Shown here piece by piece: positions 43,508-51,891 of a DNA stretch of 64,000 nt. The position numbers and the translations under genes are program-made. The stretch covers positions 62,001 to 126,000 of the forward strand of contig WGMG01000006.1 of the NCBI GenBank assembly GCA_016125185.1, given 5' to 3'. Under the pieces are notes generated by a model. It made no database searches and had not been told where the DNA came from. It worked only from the letters and a program-made list of their open reading frames with translations. Every line of letters begins with the position of its first letter. The first letter of the stretch is position 1. Source of the DNA: Armatimonadota bacterium (GTDB lineage Bacteria > Armatimonadota > Fimbriimonadia > Fimbriimonadales > Fimbriimonadaceae).

Positions 43508-44595
43508 AGAAGCCGGGGGCATTCTATGGACTGAAGAGCATCGTGGTCAAGGAATGGATGCATCTCAAGCGTGATCGAACGACTCTGGTTATCGCCCTGC
43601 TCATGCCGATGCTCCAGCTCACCATTTTTGGTTATGCGATCGATTTCGACGTACGCCATATTCCTACCGCCGTGGTTGATCTCGACCGAAGTCGCGAGTC
43701 ACGAACCTATCTGTCAAAACTAGCGGCGACCGGCTATCTCGACATCGTGAGCCGACCAAATTCGGCGGATCAGGCGGCGGACATGGTTCGAGCTGGCGAC
43801 GTAAAAGTTGTCGTCACTATTCTGTCGGGCTTCAGCCGGGAGACTTTGGCGGGCCGACCCGGACCAGTGGGAGTGATGGTCGATGGTTCCGACAGTCAGG
43901 TGGCTATTCGGGCGCGATCGGCGTTCATGTCAGGTTCTCCTGCGGCGACGAGTGGTGTCGATCCACGATTGACGGTTTTGTATAATCCCACGAGCCGAAC
44001 CGCAACATTTATGATCCCAGGGTTGATGGCGGTCATCCTTCAAATGGTCAGCGTCACTCTGACCGCGTTTAGCATTGTGCGCGAGAAGGAAAACGGAACG
44101 CTCGAACAACTGATGGTCACTCCGGTCAGCCGTCTTGGGCTGATGGTAGGGAAGATTCTGCCCTATCTGGGCTTGGCCATGGTCGAGCTTGGAGTGGTGC
44201 TCGTGGCGGCGAACATCGTCTTCGATGTGCCGTCAAAGGGGAGCCTGATCGCTCTCACGGTCATGACGCTGCCGTTTGTTTTTGCGTCGCTGGCCATCGG
44301 CCTCCTCATCAGCACCGTGAGCAAGACCCAGGCCCAAGCCCTTCAGCTTGTCCAGCTCACTCTGCTCCCGAGCATTTTGTTGTCGGGCTACGTCGCACCC
44401 CGAGACACGATGCCGGGTTGGCTCTACTTCGTCAGCGCGTTCTTTCCCGCCACCCACTATGTGCAAATCACGCGGGGAATCATGGTTCGCGGTGCGTACT
44501 TCATGGACCTTCTGACGCCCTTTTTCGCCCTGATTTTGTTGGCGATGGTGCTGGTGCTGATCTCGGCCCGGCAGTTCCGAAAGAGCCTGAACTAG
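43504..44595 (+). CDS. ABC-2 type permease (YbhS/YbhR-like)
   Basis: 363 residues. TM1 near residues 25-45, a large extracytoplasmic loop (~46-175), then five helices with the ABC-2 signature MIPGLMAVILQMVSVTLTAFSIVREKENGTLEQLMVTP. GTG start overlaps the ATPase stop. With one permease gene, the transporter would be a homodimer. Confidence 0.93.
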   Translation: MKKPGAFYGLKSIVVKEWMHLKRDRTTLVIALLMPMLQLTIFGYAIDFDVRHIPTAVVDLDRSRESRTYLSKLAATGYLDIVSRPNSADQAADMVRAGDVKVVVTILSGFSRETLAGRPGPVGVMVDGSDSQVAIRARSAFMSGSPAATSGVDPRLTVLYNPTSRTATFMIPGLMAVILQMVSVTLTAFSIVREKENGTLEQLMVTPVSRLGLMVGKILPYLGLAMVELGVVLVAANIVFDVPSKGSLIALTVMTLPFVFASLAIGLLISTVSKTQAQALQLVQLTLLPSILLSGYVAPRDTMPGWLYFVSAFFPATHYVQITRGIMVRGAYFMDLLTPFFALILLAMVLVLISARQFRKSLN

Positions 44596-45029
44596 AAGAA
44601 GTCACGCAACCCGTGGGTTTGTTGCCACACCAATACGTCCACGCCCATTCGGGCGACGTCTTCCTTATACCGGCCCATCTTCGCATATTCGAGATAGGTG
44701 ACGATCCACAGCGGCCAAAGGCAGAAAAGCCCGACCCAAAACGTGATGACGCAGAGCTTTCGAGATTCGGCAAACCGCCTCGCCAATTCGTTGAGGTCTG
44801 GGGTGGGCATATATCCAGGTCCCATTCTCGGTTGCGGCTGAGTGTAGAACGCCTGGGTAGGGTTCGGCATTGGCGTCGGCTGCTGCGGGGGCATTGACGG
44901 TTGTTGGCTGAAAGTCTGCCGAAATTGGTGGCCGCACCCTGGACAGGCAACGGCGTTCAGCTCGTTCTGCCGACGGCATTCGGGACAAACTTTGTAGCCT
45001 TGCGGCTGAAACCCCCCACCAGGATTCAT
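44592..45029 (-). CDS. Zinc-ribbon membrane protein, unknown
   Basis: 145 residues. CPEC-(10)-CPGCG at residues ~15-32 forms a zinc ribbon; a Pro/Gln-rich linker follows, then a helical region with a hydrophobic segment (CVITFWVGLFCLWPLWIVTYL). The ATG follows TAAACT by exactly 6 nt. Convergent with the permease, stops overlapping 4 bp. Confidence 0.72.
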   Translation of the reverse strand: MNPGGGFQPQGYKVCPECRRQNELNAVACPGCGHQFRQTFSQQPSMPPQQPTPMPNPTQAFYTQPQPRMGPGYMPTPDLNELARRFAESRKLCVITFWVGLFCLWPLWIVTYLEYAKMGRYKEDVARMGVDVLVWQQTHGLRDFF

Positions 45030-45117
45030 TGGGTCAGTTTAGCATCGGAATGGATCAAATTCAATCCCGCTCGAATAAAGGCACTCGGGCCGATTCGAGT
45101 ATCATTTACGTTGCACT

Positions 45118-45205
45118 GGAGAGATGGCAGAGTGGTCGATTGCACCTGTCTTGAAAACAGGCAAACCGCAAGGTTTCAGGAGTTCGAATCTCCTTCTCTC
45201 CTCCA
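45118..45205 (+). tRNA. tRNA-Ser (UGA)
   Basis: Acceptor GGAGAGA/TCTCTCC, anticodon loop CTTGAAA with anticodon TGA, a long variable arm (AAACC-gcaa-GGTTT), T arm AGGAG-TTCGAAT-CTCCT and encoded CCA. The base before CCA is T; most bacterial tRNA-Ser have G there. Confidence 0.95.
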
Positions 45206-45290
45206 TTAAATTCAAAATGCCACCTTCTTGGTTGTATTTAAGGTTGTAAGGGTAAAAATCACGGCTAGCGAACCCTTTCTCGTGGCCTTC

Positions 45291-45318
45291 CGCCTCCCGA
45301 ACGACCATCCGGGAGGCG
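45291..45318. terminator. Strong hairpin after the aldo/keto reductase gene
   Basis: CGCCTCCCG (45291-45299) and CGGGAGGCG (45310-45318) form a perfect 9-bp stem, 10 bp past the leftward gene's stop. Neither side has a T-run, so it may be a protecting 3' hairpin rather than an intrinsic terminator. Confidence 0.5.
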
Positions 45319-45328
45319 ATATTGAAAA

Positions 45329-46312
45329 TTACCAGGCGTAGTGCTCAGGCGAGGTCTTGAACGCCGGGAAGATCGCGTCGATCTTCTCGTTCAACTCGGA
45401 CGTGATCTCGATTTCGAGCGCTCGGAGAGAACCGTCGAGTTGTTCGATGGTTCGCGGACCGATGATCGGCGCCGTGACGAACGACTTCGAGAGGGTCCAA
45501 GCCAGGGCGACATCCGCCGGCTTCTCGCCGATCGATTCGCACAGGTCCTCCCACTTGGTCAGGGCGTCGCGATGCTTTTCGATGGTGGCTTTGGCGTGGT
45601 CGTTGTGTCGTCGAGCTCCGTCGGTGGTCTTGATGACGCCGCCCAGGATTCCTCCGGCCAGCGGTGACCACGGAATGACGCCCACACCATAGGCTTCGGC
45701 GGCGGGACCGACTTCCATCTCGATTTCGCGCTGAAGGAGCGAGTACTTCGACTGCTCGGTGACGAGACCGAGGGTGTTGCGCTTGGCGGCAGCTTCATTC
45801 GCCTGGACGATGTGCCATCCCGCAAAGTTGGACGAGCCGACATACAGAATCTTGCCCTGAGTCTTGAGTATTTCAAAGGCTTCCCAAATCTCTTCCCACG
45901 GCGCAGCGCGGTAGATGTGGTGCATCTGGTAGACGTCGATGTAGTCCGTCTTCATGCGCTTCAGCGAGCCTTCGCAAGCTCGGCGGATATGCAGGGCCGT
46001 CACCCGATTGGTGTTGGGCCAGTCCGTCAGTTCGTCCTTGCCCATGTCGCCGTAGAGCTTGGTGGCGATGACCACGCGCTCGCGGCGGTTGCCGCCCTGG
46101 GCGAACCAGTCACCGATGATCTGCTCAGTGATGCCCTCGCCGCGTTGCCAACCGTAGACGTCGGCGGTGTCGAAGAAATTGATGCGGTGCTCGAGCGCTC
46201 GATCCATGATGGCAAAGCTCTCTTCCTTGGTGGCATGAGGGCCAAAGTTCATGGTGCCGAGGCAGAGTCGAGAAACCTGAAGGCCGGTTCGGCCGAGGGA
46301 GGCGTACTTCAT
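45329..46312 (-). CDS. Aldo/keto reductase
   Basis: 327 residues, (beta/alpha)8 NADPH oxidoreductase. Catalytic tetrad visible: Asp and Tyr in FFDTADVYG, Lys in VIATKLYG, His in DVYQMHH. C-terminal VTAPIIGPRTIEQL binds the cofactor. Closest in pattern to AKR11/YajO-like enzymes; substrate unknown. ATG follows TAGAAC by 6 nt. Confidence 0.92.
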   Translation of the reverse strand: MKYASLGRTGLQVSRLCLGTMNFGPHATKEESFAIMDRALEHRINFFDTADVYGWQRGEGITEQIIGDWFAQGGNRRERVVIATKLYGDMGKDELTDWPNTNRVTALHIRRACEGSLKRMKTDYIDVYQMHHIYRAAPWEEIWEAFEILKTQGKILYVGSSNFAGWHIVQANEAAAKRNTLGLVTEQSKYSLLQREIEMEVGPAAEAYGVGVIPWSPLAGGILGGVIKTTDGARRHNDHAKATIEKHRDALTKWEDLCESIGEKPADVALAWTLSKSFVTAPIIGPRTIEQLDGSLRALEIEITSELNEKIDAIFPAFKTSPEHYAW

Positions 46313-46374
46313 GGGTGTGTTCTACCCGTTCTACGAGCCAAAGGGCAAAATGATTCGATTAAGATGAGCCGGTC

Positions 46375-47013
46375 TCAGGTCTTACGCTTGACGGTGAACT
46401 TGACCTTGAACTGTCCTTGAGCGATATATCCCTCCGAAGACTTCAGCGAGAAATCCTTGGTCGAGTAAACGCTCGTCACCTTCATCGTTCCGCTGGGGTC
46501 GCTCATCGGGGTCAATGTCAAATTCCAATCCACTGTGACCGTGCCGGCCTTCTCGTCGGAACTGGTTAATCGCCCGGTTCCGTCGAACACGATGTCTTTC
46601 TTCTCGTTCTGCCAATGCACTTTTACAACCTGATCCTTGGCGATGTCCTCGCTGGTGGTCATTCCTGCCGCGCCGAGGAAGATGAAGAACTCCTCGCCGT
46701 TGGTGATCGTGGCTTTGTCAGGCATCCCGCTTTTGCCAACCGGCGTCGTTAGCGTTGGCAGGCCATCGGTCGGCGGATTGCCGTTGGCGGTCATGGTTAA
46801 GGCTTTGTAGAGTACGGTCGCGCCCGACTCGGTGACTTCCTGAACCGTCGTTTCGATGTCGGATGCGAACGACCCGCCCGAGTTGGGAAGTTCGAGTTCG
46901 CAATGGTAGCTAGCGACATCTTTCGCGGTGTACTTTCGCTGGAACTTCCAGCCGTCGAGAGAGGGCGAAGGTTGGGCCGCAAGGGCGGCGAGAATGAAAG
47001 GGGCAAAAACCAT
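46375..47013 (-). CDS. Secreted hypothetical protein
   Basis: 212 residues: short signal (MVFAPFILAALAAQ), then beta-rich DUF-like domain with many Thr/Lys strands (KVTSVYSTKDFSLKSSEGYIA). A family of similar 'DUF6263-like' surface proteins exists, but I cannot assign it. TATAAT lies ~17 nt upstream with AAAGG before the ATG. Confidence 0.68.
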   Translation of the reverse strand: MVFAPFILAALAAQPSPSLDGWKFQRKYTAKDVASYHCELELPNSGGSFASDIETTVQEVTESGATVLYKALTMTANGNPPTDGLPTLTTPVGKSGMPDKATITNGEEFFIFLGAAGMTTSEDIAKDQVVKVHWQNEKKDIVFDGTGRLTSSDEKAGTVTVDWNLTLTPMSDPSGTMKVTSVYSTKDFSLKSSEGYIAQGQFKVKFTVKRKT

Positions 47014-47064
47014 GTGGACGCCTTTGACCCATTATATGCGAAGTCGGAGGGCCGTGCAGTTCGG

Positions 47065-47070
47065 TATAAT
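47065..47070 (+). promoter_or_regulatory. -10 element of tRNA-Arg
   Basis: TATAAT 11 bp before the tRNA 5' end; no clear -35. Confidence 0.55.
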
Positions 47071-47081
47071 ACTTTCTTCAC

Positions 47082-47157
47082 GCGCTCGTAGCTCAGTGGA
47101 TAGAGCATCAGCTTGCGGAGCTGGGGGTCGGAGGTTCGAGTCCTCTCGAGCGCGCCA
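47082..47157 (+). tRNA. tRNA-Arg (GCG)
   Basis: 76 nt. Acceptor GCGCTCG/CGAGCGC, D arm GCTC…GAGC, anticodon loop TTGCGGA (anticodon GCG), T arm GGAGG-TTCGAGT-CCTCT, G73 and encoded CCA. GCG is uncommon; most bacteria read CGN with an inosine-modified ACG. Confidence 0.93.
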
Positions 47158-47201
47158 AATTTTCTACCTATTTTGTACCCTCTACGGGTATAAAGTATAT
47201 A

Positions 47202-47597
47202 TTGAAAACGAATTCCCTCGATCCTGATCGGTTGGGAACGATAGCGAGCACAATCTGCGCTATCCATTGCGCGATTACCGGCATCGCAGTTAGCGTCCTG
47301 TCCATAATTGGCTTTACCATGCTCCAGTCGCCTTACTTGGAGTGGGGCTTTTTGGGCATGGCGTTAGTCTTCGGTTGCTGGGCGGCGTGGCGAGGCTTTG
47401 CGAAGCACCATTCTTGGATGCCAGTCTTCATTTTCTTGGTAGGGTTTGTTCTGCTGGGTGGCTCGCACTTGGTCGTCGCCCATCGAGCGGATGGCACGCC
47501 AAGCGGCTACGCCGAGCTATTTTCGGTGCTCGGTGGTGTTTGCCTCGTAAGTTTCCACTACATCAACCGCCTGCACATGAAGTCGTGCGAGCGATAA
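47202..47597 (+). CDS. MerC-domain membrane protein
   Basis: 131 residues, four helices. The N-terminal CAIHC in the first helix is the metal-binding Cys pair of MerC-type proteins, which import or handle mercury and other thiol-reactive metals. No mer regulon nearby. TTG start follows TATAAA by 7 nt. Converges on proline dehydrogenase (2-bp gap). Confidence 0.82.
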   Translation: MKTNSLDPDRLGTIASTICAIHCAITGIAVSVLSIIGFTMLQSPYLEWGFLGMALVFGCWAAWRGFAKHHSWMPVFIFLVGFVLLGGSHLVVAHRADGTPSGYAELFSVLGGVCLVSFHYINRLHMKSCER

Positions 47598-47599
47598 CA

Positions 47600-48553
47600 T
47601 TACTTCTTCAGTAGGTTCTTCAAAATGAAGAAGGCATTCGCTGGTCGTTCGGCCAGGCGGCGTGTAAAGTACGGGTACCACTGGTCGCCATAGGGAACAT
47701 AGATACGCACGTTGTAGCCCTCAGCCACGAGGCTGGACTGCAGATCTCGGCGGATGCCGAGAAGCATCTGGAATTCGAAGCCCGACTTGTCGATATTGTT
47801 CGATTCGACGTACTGCTTGAGCTCTAAGATGATCTTTTCATCCTGAGTGGCAATAGCAGGATAGGTGCCCTTGTCGAGGAATCGCTTGGCCTGGGCTACA
47901 TATTGTTCGTCGACTTTCGCCTTGTCTTGGTAGGCCACTGCCGCTGGCTCCAGGTACGCGCCCTTCACCAATCGGGTGCGAATCTTTTTCTCGATCATAA
48001 GATCGACGTCGTCGTCATTGCGATGCAGATAGCTCTGGAGAACGGTGCCGGTGTTGGGCAACTCCTGGTGCACGCGAGTGACGATGTCCACCGTTCGCTC
48101 GGTATAGTCCGACGACTCCATGTCGATACGGACAAAGTTGTCCAGCTCAACTGCTCGCTCCACCACCTTTCGGTAGTTGGCCTCGGCAAAGTCGCTGCCC
48201 TGATCGAGTCCACATTGCGTGAGTTTGATCGAAATGTTCATCGGCTCTGTGCCGGAGTGGTTGGTGCGCCACGCGCGAACCTTGTCCGACTGGTCGATGC
48301 GGTCGAGCATCTGGGCGTACATTTGGCAGGATGCCAACGCTTCCGACTCCGAATGGGCGTTCTCTCCCAGGTAGTCGAGCGTAATCCTAGGGCCGGCCGA
48401 GAGAATCTGCTCCGTCTCGGTGATGGCTTGTTCGAGGGTATCTCCGGCGATGAAACGGCTGACGAGAGGACGGAAAAGAAACGACTTCTTAACCAGAGAC
48501 TCGACCGGCTTGAGGCTAGAGGTCTTGAGAACGAAATTTCGAGCAAGCGACAT
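47600..48553 (-). CDS. putB: Proline dehydrogenase
   Basis: 317 residues from ATG 48553; the frame is open 78 codons further, into dusB. FAD-dependent barrel with TRLVKGAYLEPAAVA, SYLHRNDDD and the C-terminal YGDQWYPYFTRRLAERPAN that binds proline. Monofunctional; the P5C dehydrogenase partner is not in the window. Confidence 0.93.
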   Translation of the reverse strand: MSLARNFVLKTSSLKPVESLVKKSFLFRPLVSRFIAGDTLEQAITETEQILSAGPRITLDYLGENAHSESEALASCQMYAQMLDRIDQSDKVRAWRTNHSGTEPMNISIKLTQCGLDQGSDFAEANYRKVVERAVELDNFVRIDMESSDYTERTVDIVTRVHQELPNTGTVLQSYLHRNDDDVDLMIEKKIRTRLVKGAYLEPAAVAYQDKAKVDEQYVAQAKRFLDKGTYPAIATQDEKIILELKQYVESNNIDKSGFEFQMLLGIRRDLQSSLVAEGYNVRIYVPYGDQWYPYFTRRLAERPANAFFILKNLLKK

Positions 48554-48632
48554 CGCGTGCGGAGAGTTTACTTTTTTGAGAGCGCCCTTTGGGAGGGAGA
48601 TTCCCCCATCCCGATAACAATGCCAGCGAGCA

Positions 48633-49655
48633 TTAGGCGGGAACGGCTTGTAGGCCTTCGAAGATTCGGATAAGGTCCTCGACTTTATTCGCTTGGTAAA
48701 GCTCCGACCGGATTTGTGCGGCCCCCGGAATGCCCTTGATGTACATCGGCAATTGCCCGCGCAACGAGCGAATCGCTCGCCCCTCATTCAGCAAGAAATC
48801 AGGATGCTCTTTGGCCTCTTCATAGCTCGAAAGCTCGCATTCGTAGGCAACCTGCAGGCGAGCGTGGAGCAGCGCCGTGTCGATTCGCTCTTGGAGCGTC
48901 GGCTCTTTCGGCTCCGGTAGGCCTTGCATCGCCGCGGAAATCTTGCCGAGCGCCCATGGATTTGAGATCGCCGCACGGCCCACCATGACGCCGTCGCATC
49001 CGGTCTCGCGCATCATCGTGAGTGCGTCTTCCGCCGTTTTGACATCGCCATTGCCGACGAGCGGCACCGAAACCGACTCGCGAAGGCGCTTGATCAGGTC
49101 CCAGTCAGCTTGGCCATCGAACCCCTGCTTGGCAAAACGAGCATGAAGCGTCAGCATCTGGGCGCCGGCATCCTGAAACCGACGGGCAAGATCGGGCGCG
49201 GCAAATAGGGAATAGTCCCACCCGGCGCGGACCTTGACTGTCACCGGTACCTTCACGGCCTGCACAACGGCCTTCACGATCGACTCGGCGGTGTCGGGGT
49301 CCTTCAGGAGTGCGGCTCCTGAGCCGGTTTTGCAAACCTTCGGCACCCAACATCCCATGTTGATGTCCACCAAGTCGGCTCCCATATCCTCGGCAATACG
49401 GGCGGTATCGGCCATGACGTCGGGCTCCGCCCCGAAAATCTGGATGCCCAGCGGACGTTCGTCGGGGTGGATCTGCATCTTCTTGAACGTTTTCACCGCC
49501 CCGTAGCGGATGGCCATCGCGCTTACGAACTCGGTGAAAACCAGTCCCGGATTGCCGATTCGCTTGGCGATGATGCGCATCGGCAGGGAAGTGACGTCCT
49601 CCATCGGCGCTAGGATGAGCGGCGGATCGATCTTGATGGAGCCTACGGAGAACAC
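48633..49655 (-). CDS. dusB: tRNA-dihydrouridine synthase
   Basis: 340 residues. FMN barrel: LAPMEDVTSLPMR, DINMGCWVPKVCKTGSGAAL (catalytic Cys region), VKVRAGWD, VGNGDVKTAEDA and GVMVGRAAISNPW. The usual MGCP is MGCW here. GTG start follows TATCCT by exactly 6 nt. Confidence 0.94.
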   Translation of the reverse strand: MFSVGSIKIDPPLILAPMEDVTSLPMRIIAKRIGNPGLVFTEFVSAMAIRYGAVKTFKKMQIHPDERPLGIQIFGAEPDVMADTARIAEDMGADLVDINMGCWVPKVCKTGSGAALLKDPDTAESIVKAVVQAVKVPVTVKVRAGWDYSLFAAPDLARRFQDAGAQMLTLHARFAKQGFDGQADWDLIKRLRESVSVPLVGNGDVKTAEDALTMMRETGCDGVMVGRAAISNPWALGKISAAMQGLPEPKEPTLQERIDTALLHARLQVAYECELSSYEEAKEHPDFLLNEGRAIRSLRGQLPMYIKGIPGAAQIRSELYQANKVEDLIRIFEGLQAVPA

Positions 49656-49726
49656 CCTAATAGGATACTTGGACTATTTGCAAAAGCCGGTGATCATTGA
49701 CAGGTACAGGTCCATTACGAAAGGAC

Positions 49727-49732
49727 TATAAT
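49727..49732 (+). promoter_or_regulatory. Leaderless-type -10 of the PEP-CTERM protease gene
   Basis: Perfect TATAAT ending 6 nt before the ATG, so transcription would begin at or near the start codon. A TTGACA at 49697 is 24 bp away, too far to be its -35. Confidence 0.6.
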
Positions 49733-49738
49733 GCCCGT

Positions 49739-50527
49739 ATGCGTTTGCTTACTGTTCTCGGCGGTGTTCTATTGCCGCTTTCCGTGTTGGCGGTTGTCCC
49801 CGGTACCTCGTCGGATACCAACACTTCAGATTTTCAGTCCGTTGGCCGAATCGGTGGCGCTTCTGGTGTGCTCGTCGGCGCTGACCTCGTTCTGACAGCC
49901 AAACATGTTGGCTCGGGGGCGTTTACGCTTCCTGGCTACGGCACGTTCAATGTCATCGCTAACTCGACGGTAAACGATCCGAATGCGGACTTGACTCTTT
50001 TTCGAATCGACACCGGGGGCATGTCGCTTCCGTACACGACGATCGACGTGAGCGCGATGAATTTTGGCGACGCGGTTACGATGGTTGGCTACGGCAGTTC
50101 TGGCATGACCAATGGCGCAGGCACTGGGTACGACATCAACCTCAGCAGTGGAATCCGCCGCAAAGCCGTCGGCAACTACGAGTTCACGGATTACATCGAT
50201 GAGCCGGGCTACCAGGCCGGATACTCGTTAATCGCGCCGCTTCGCCACGATGGGCAGGCCGCATTGGCTGGTGGCGACTCTGGCGGCGGTTGGTTCCGCA
50301 ATGGTTATCTTGTTGGCACCAACGCGTTCATCGGCACGTACGGAAACTGGAGCAATTACATCTTCAGCACCAGCAACACCGACTTCTTTGTGTCGGGTGC
50401 GATTTCTCTGTCGGACAACGTGCAGTTCCTGCGTGACAATAACGTCACGTTTGTTCCCGAGCCTGCTTCGTTCGCCGCGATGGCGCTCGGTTTGGCTGGC
50501 TTGGCGATTCGCCGCAAGCGAGCCTAA
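49739..50527 (+). CDS. PEP-CTERM-anchored trypsin-like protease
   Basis: 262 residues. Signal peptide (~1-18), a chymotrypsin-like domain with His in TAKHVG, Asp in ADLTLFRI and Ser in GGDSGGGWF, then the sorting tail VPEPASFAAMALGLAGLAIRRKRA (PEP, helix, basic end). PEP-CTERM tails are processed by exosortase in exopolysaccharide-producing diderms. Exosortase is not in the window. Confidence 0.9.
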   Translation: MRLLTVLGGVLLPLSVLAVVPGTSSDTNTSDFQSVGRIGGASGVLVGADLVLTAKHVGSGAFTLPGYGTFNVIANSTVNDPNADLTLFRIDTGGMSLPYTTIDVSAMNFGDAVTMVGYGSSGMTNGAGTGYDINLSSGIRRKAVGNYEFTDYIDEPGYQAGYSLIAPLRHDGQAALAGGDSGGGWFRNGYLVGTNAFIGTYGNWSNYIFSTSNTDFFVSGAISLSDNVQFLRDNNVTFVPEPASFAAMALGLAGLAIRRKRA

Positions 50528-50535
50528 GGTCGATT

Positions 50536-50570
50536 CATGAAAAAGGGGCCAACATGGCCCCTTTTTCATG
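50536..50570. terminator. Bidirectional terminator
   Basis: Perfect 15-bp stem: CATGAAAAAGGGGCC and GGCCCCTTTTTCATG around AACAT. It serves the PEP-CTERM gene and overlaps the stop of the convergent PAP2 gene. Confidence 0.93.
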
Positions 50571-51102
50571 CCTTCTTGGAAGGACCGCCCTTGGTGACCA
50601 GATCAATAATGATGGTCGCCAAACAGCCGCCGATGATGCCTGCACAGATGCCACCGGCGACATCGGTTGGCCAGTGCACCCCGCGATAAATTCGGCTAAG
50701 TCCAACCCCAAACGCCCAAACATAGGCGAGAATAACACCCCACCACCTGCCTTGCCGACTGGCGAGAATGGCGAGGGCGGTTGCCACGGCAAAGGCCGTG
50801 GCTGTATGCGCCGACGGAAAAGACGAATGGTAGATCGGCTCCTGCACGACGGCGAACGGCAGGTTGCTTGGCCTTTCGCGAGGCATCAATCCTTTGAAGG
50901 TGTGAGCGATAGCCGTCCCGCCGAGGATCGCCGCCAGGCCCATCGAAAAGGCATAGATTCGCGCCTCCTTCTTCAATAAAAGCACGATCGCGACAATGGC
51001 GACGCAGGAACCGAGTCCCGAGTAGCTGAGGGCGGCGAAGAAAACGTCGCACAAGGGGTTCCGCCATCCGAGATTGATTGAGCGGAAGAGGTCGAGATCC
51101 AC
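50566..51102 (-). CDS. PAP2 superfamily membrane phosphatase
   Basis: 178 residues, five to six helices. Motifs: KGLMPRERPSN, SFPSAHTATAF and SRIYRGVHWPTDVAGG, the three phosphatase motifs. Likely a lipid phosphatase such as undecaprenyl-diphosphate or phosphatidate phosphatase. GTG starts 1 nt after the HAD stop. Confidence 0.9.
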   Translation of the reverse strand: MDLDLFRSINLGWRNPLCDVFFAALSYSGLGSCVAIVAIVLLLKKEARIYAFSMGLAAILGGTAIAHTFKGLMPRERPSNLPFAVVQEPIYHSSFPSAHTATAFAVATALAILASRQGRWWGVILAYVWAFGVGLSRIYRGVHWPTDVAGGICAGIIGGCLATIIIDLVTKGGPSKKA

Positions 51103-51103
51103 G

Positions 51104-51883
51104 CTAACCTTCCAGAAGGGGCAGAAGCTCGGTCAGTTCGGAGATGATCAGATTGGGCATCGGGCCTTCGGTTGGAATCGCTTCCGGTTTGCCGGTTTTC
51201 GAGCTCGGAGGAACATCCGAATCGCGGCGGATCCACGCCGTCGCCCAGCCATAGTCGATAGCCGGTTTGATATCGTGTCCGAAGGAGTTGCCCACCATCA
51301 GGAGTTGGTCCGGCGTGCAGTCCACCGCCTTGGCCGCCAACTCAAAGACGTTGCGATGGGGCTTGCCGAGACGCATTTCTCCTTCGATGAAAATGTTCGA
51401 GAAATATGGCCGAATCCCTAACGTATCGATCTCCATGTTTTGAATGTCGGCTGGCCCATTGGTGATCAGGCCGAGGGGATATTTGCCATATAGGTGGTCG
51501 ATGATGACATAGCTGTCTTCAAACAAATGAAGGTTTCGATCGCGTTCGATCATGTAGGCCTGGCTGAGAGATTTGGCCAATTCCATGTCATCGACTCCTA
51601 TCGAAAGCAACGTCAATTGCATCTGATGAGTTCGCGTCACCGTGCCAGACGTCAAATATTCGTGATAGAGCTTGGTCTGCTCCTTCAGTTCGGGGCTGAA
51701 TTGCCGAAAGGTCTCGCCCCACGCGAGCACCATTTCTTCCGGCGATTTACCCGGAACTGGATTCTGCTCAAAAGCGGACTTCAGGCCGGCTTTGCTGGCA
51801 TTCCAGTAACCGCATAGGGTGTCGTCGAGATCGAAGTAAACCGCTTTGACTTGAGAAAATCGATCCTTGAGCGCCTGATCCAC
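51104..51883 (-). CDS. HAD family hydrolase
   Basis: 259 residues from GTG 51883; an ATG at 51955 would add 24 unconserved residues inside ygfZ. HAD motif I is VKAVYFDLDDTLCG, motif II LGLITNGP, motif III LRLGKPHRNVF, and IV GNSFGHDIKPAIDYG. Resembles YjjG-type nucleotide or 2-haloacid-type phosphatases. Confidence 0.88.
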   Translation of the reverse strand: MDQALKDRFSQVKAVYFDLDDTLCGYWNASKAGLKSAFEQNPVPGKSPEEMVLAWGETFRQFSPELKEQTKLYHEYLTSGTVTRTHQMQLTLLSIGVDDMELAKSLSQAYMIERDRNLHLFEDSYVIIDHLYGKYPLGLITNGPADIQNMEIDTLGIRPYFSNIFIEGEMRLGKPHRNVFELAAKAVDCTPDQLLMVGNSFGHDIKPAIDYGWATAWIRRDSDVPPSSKTGKPEAIPTEGPMPNLIISELTELLPLLEG

Positions 51884-51891
51884 TTCCTTTA

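Noticed and set aside
48554-48787. Longer N-terminus for proline dehydrogenase
   Set aside because: It overlaps dusB and lacks conservation; ATG 48553 matches the family start.
49697-49732. TTGACA plus TATAAT as a standard promoter
   Set aside because: The spacer is 24 bp, far beyond the usual 16-18; only the -10 is accepted.
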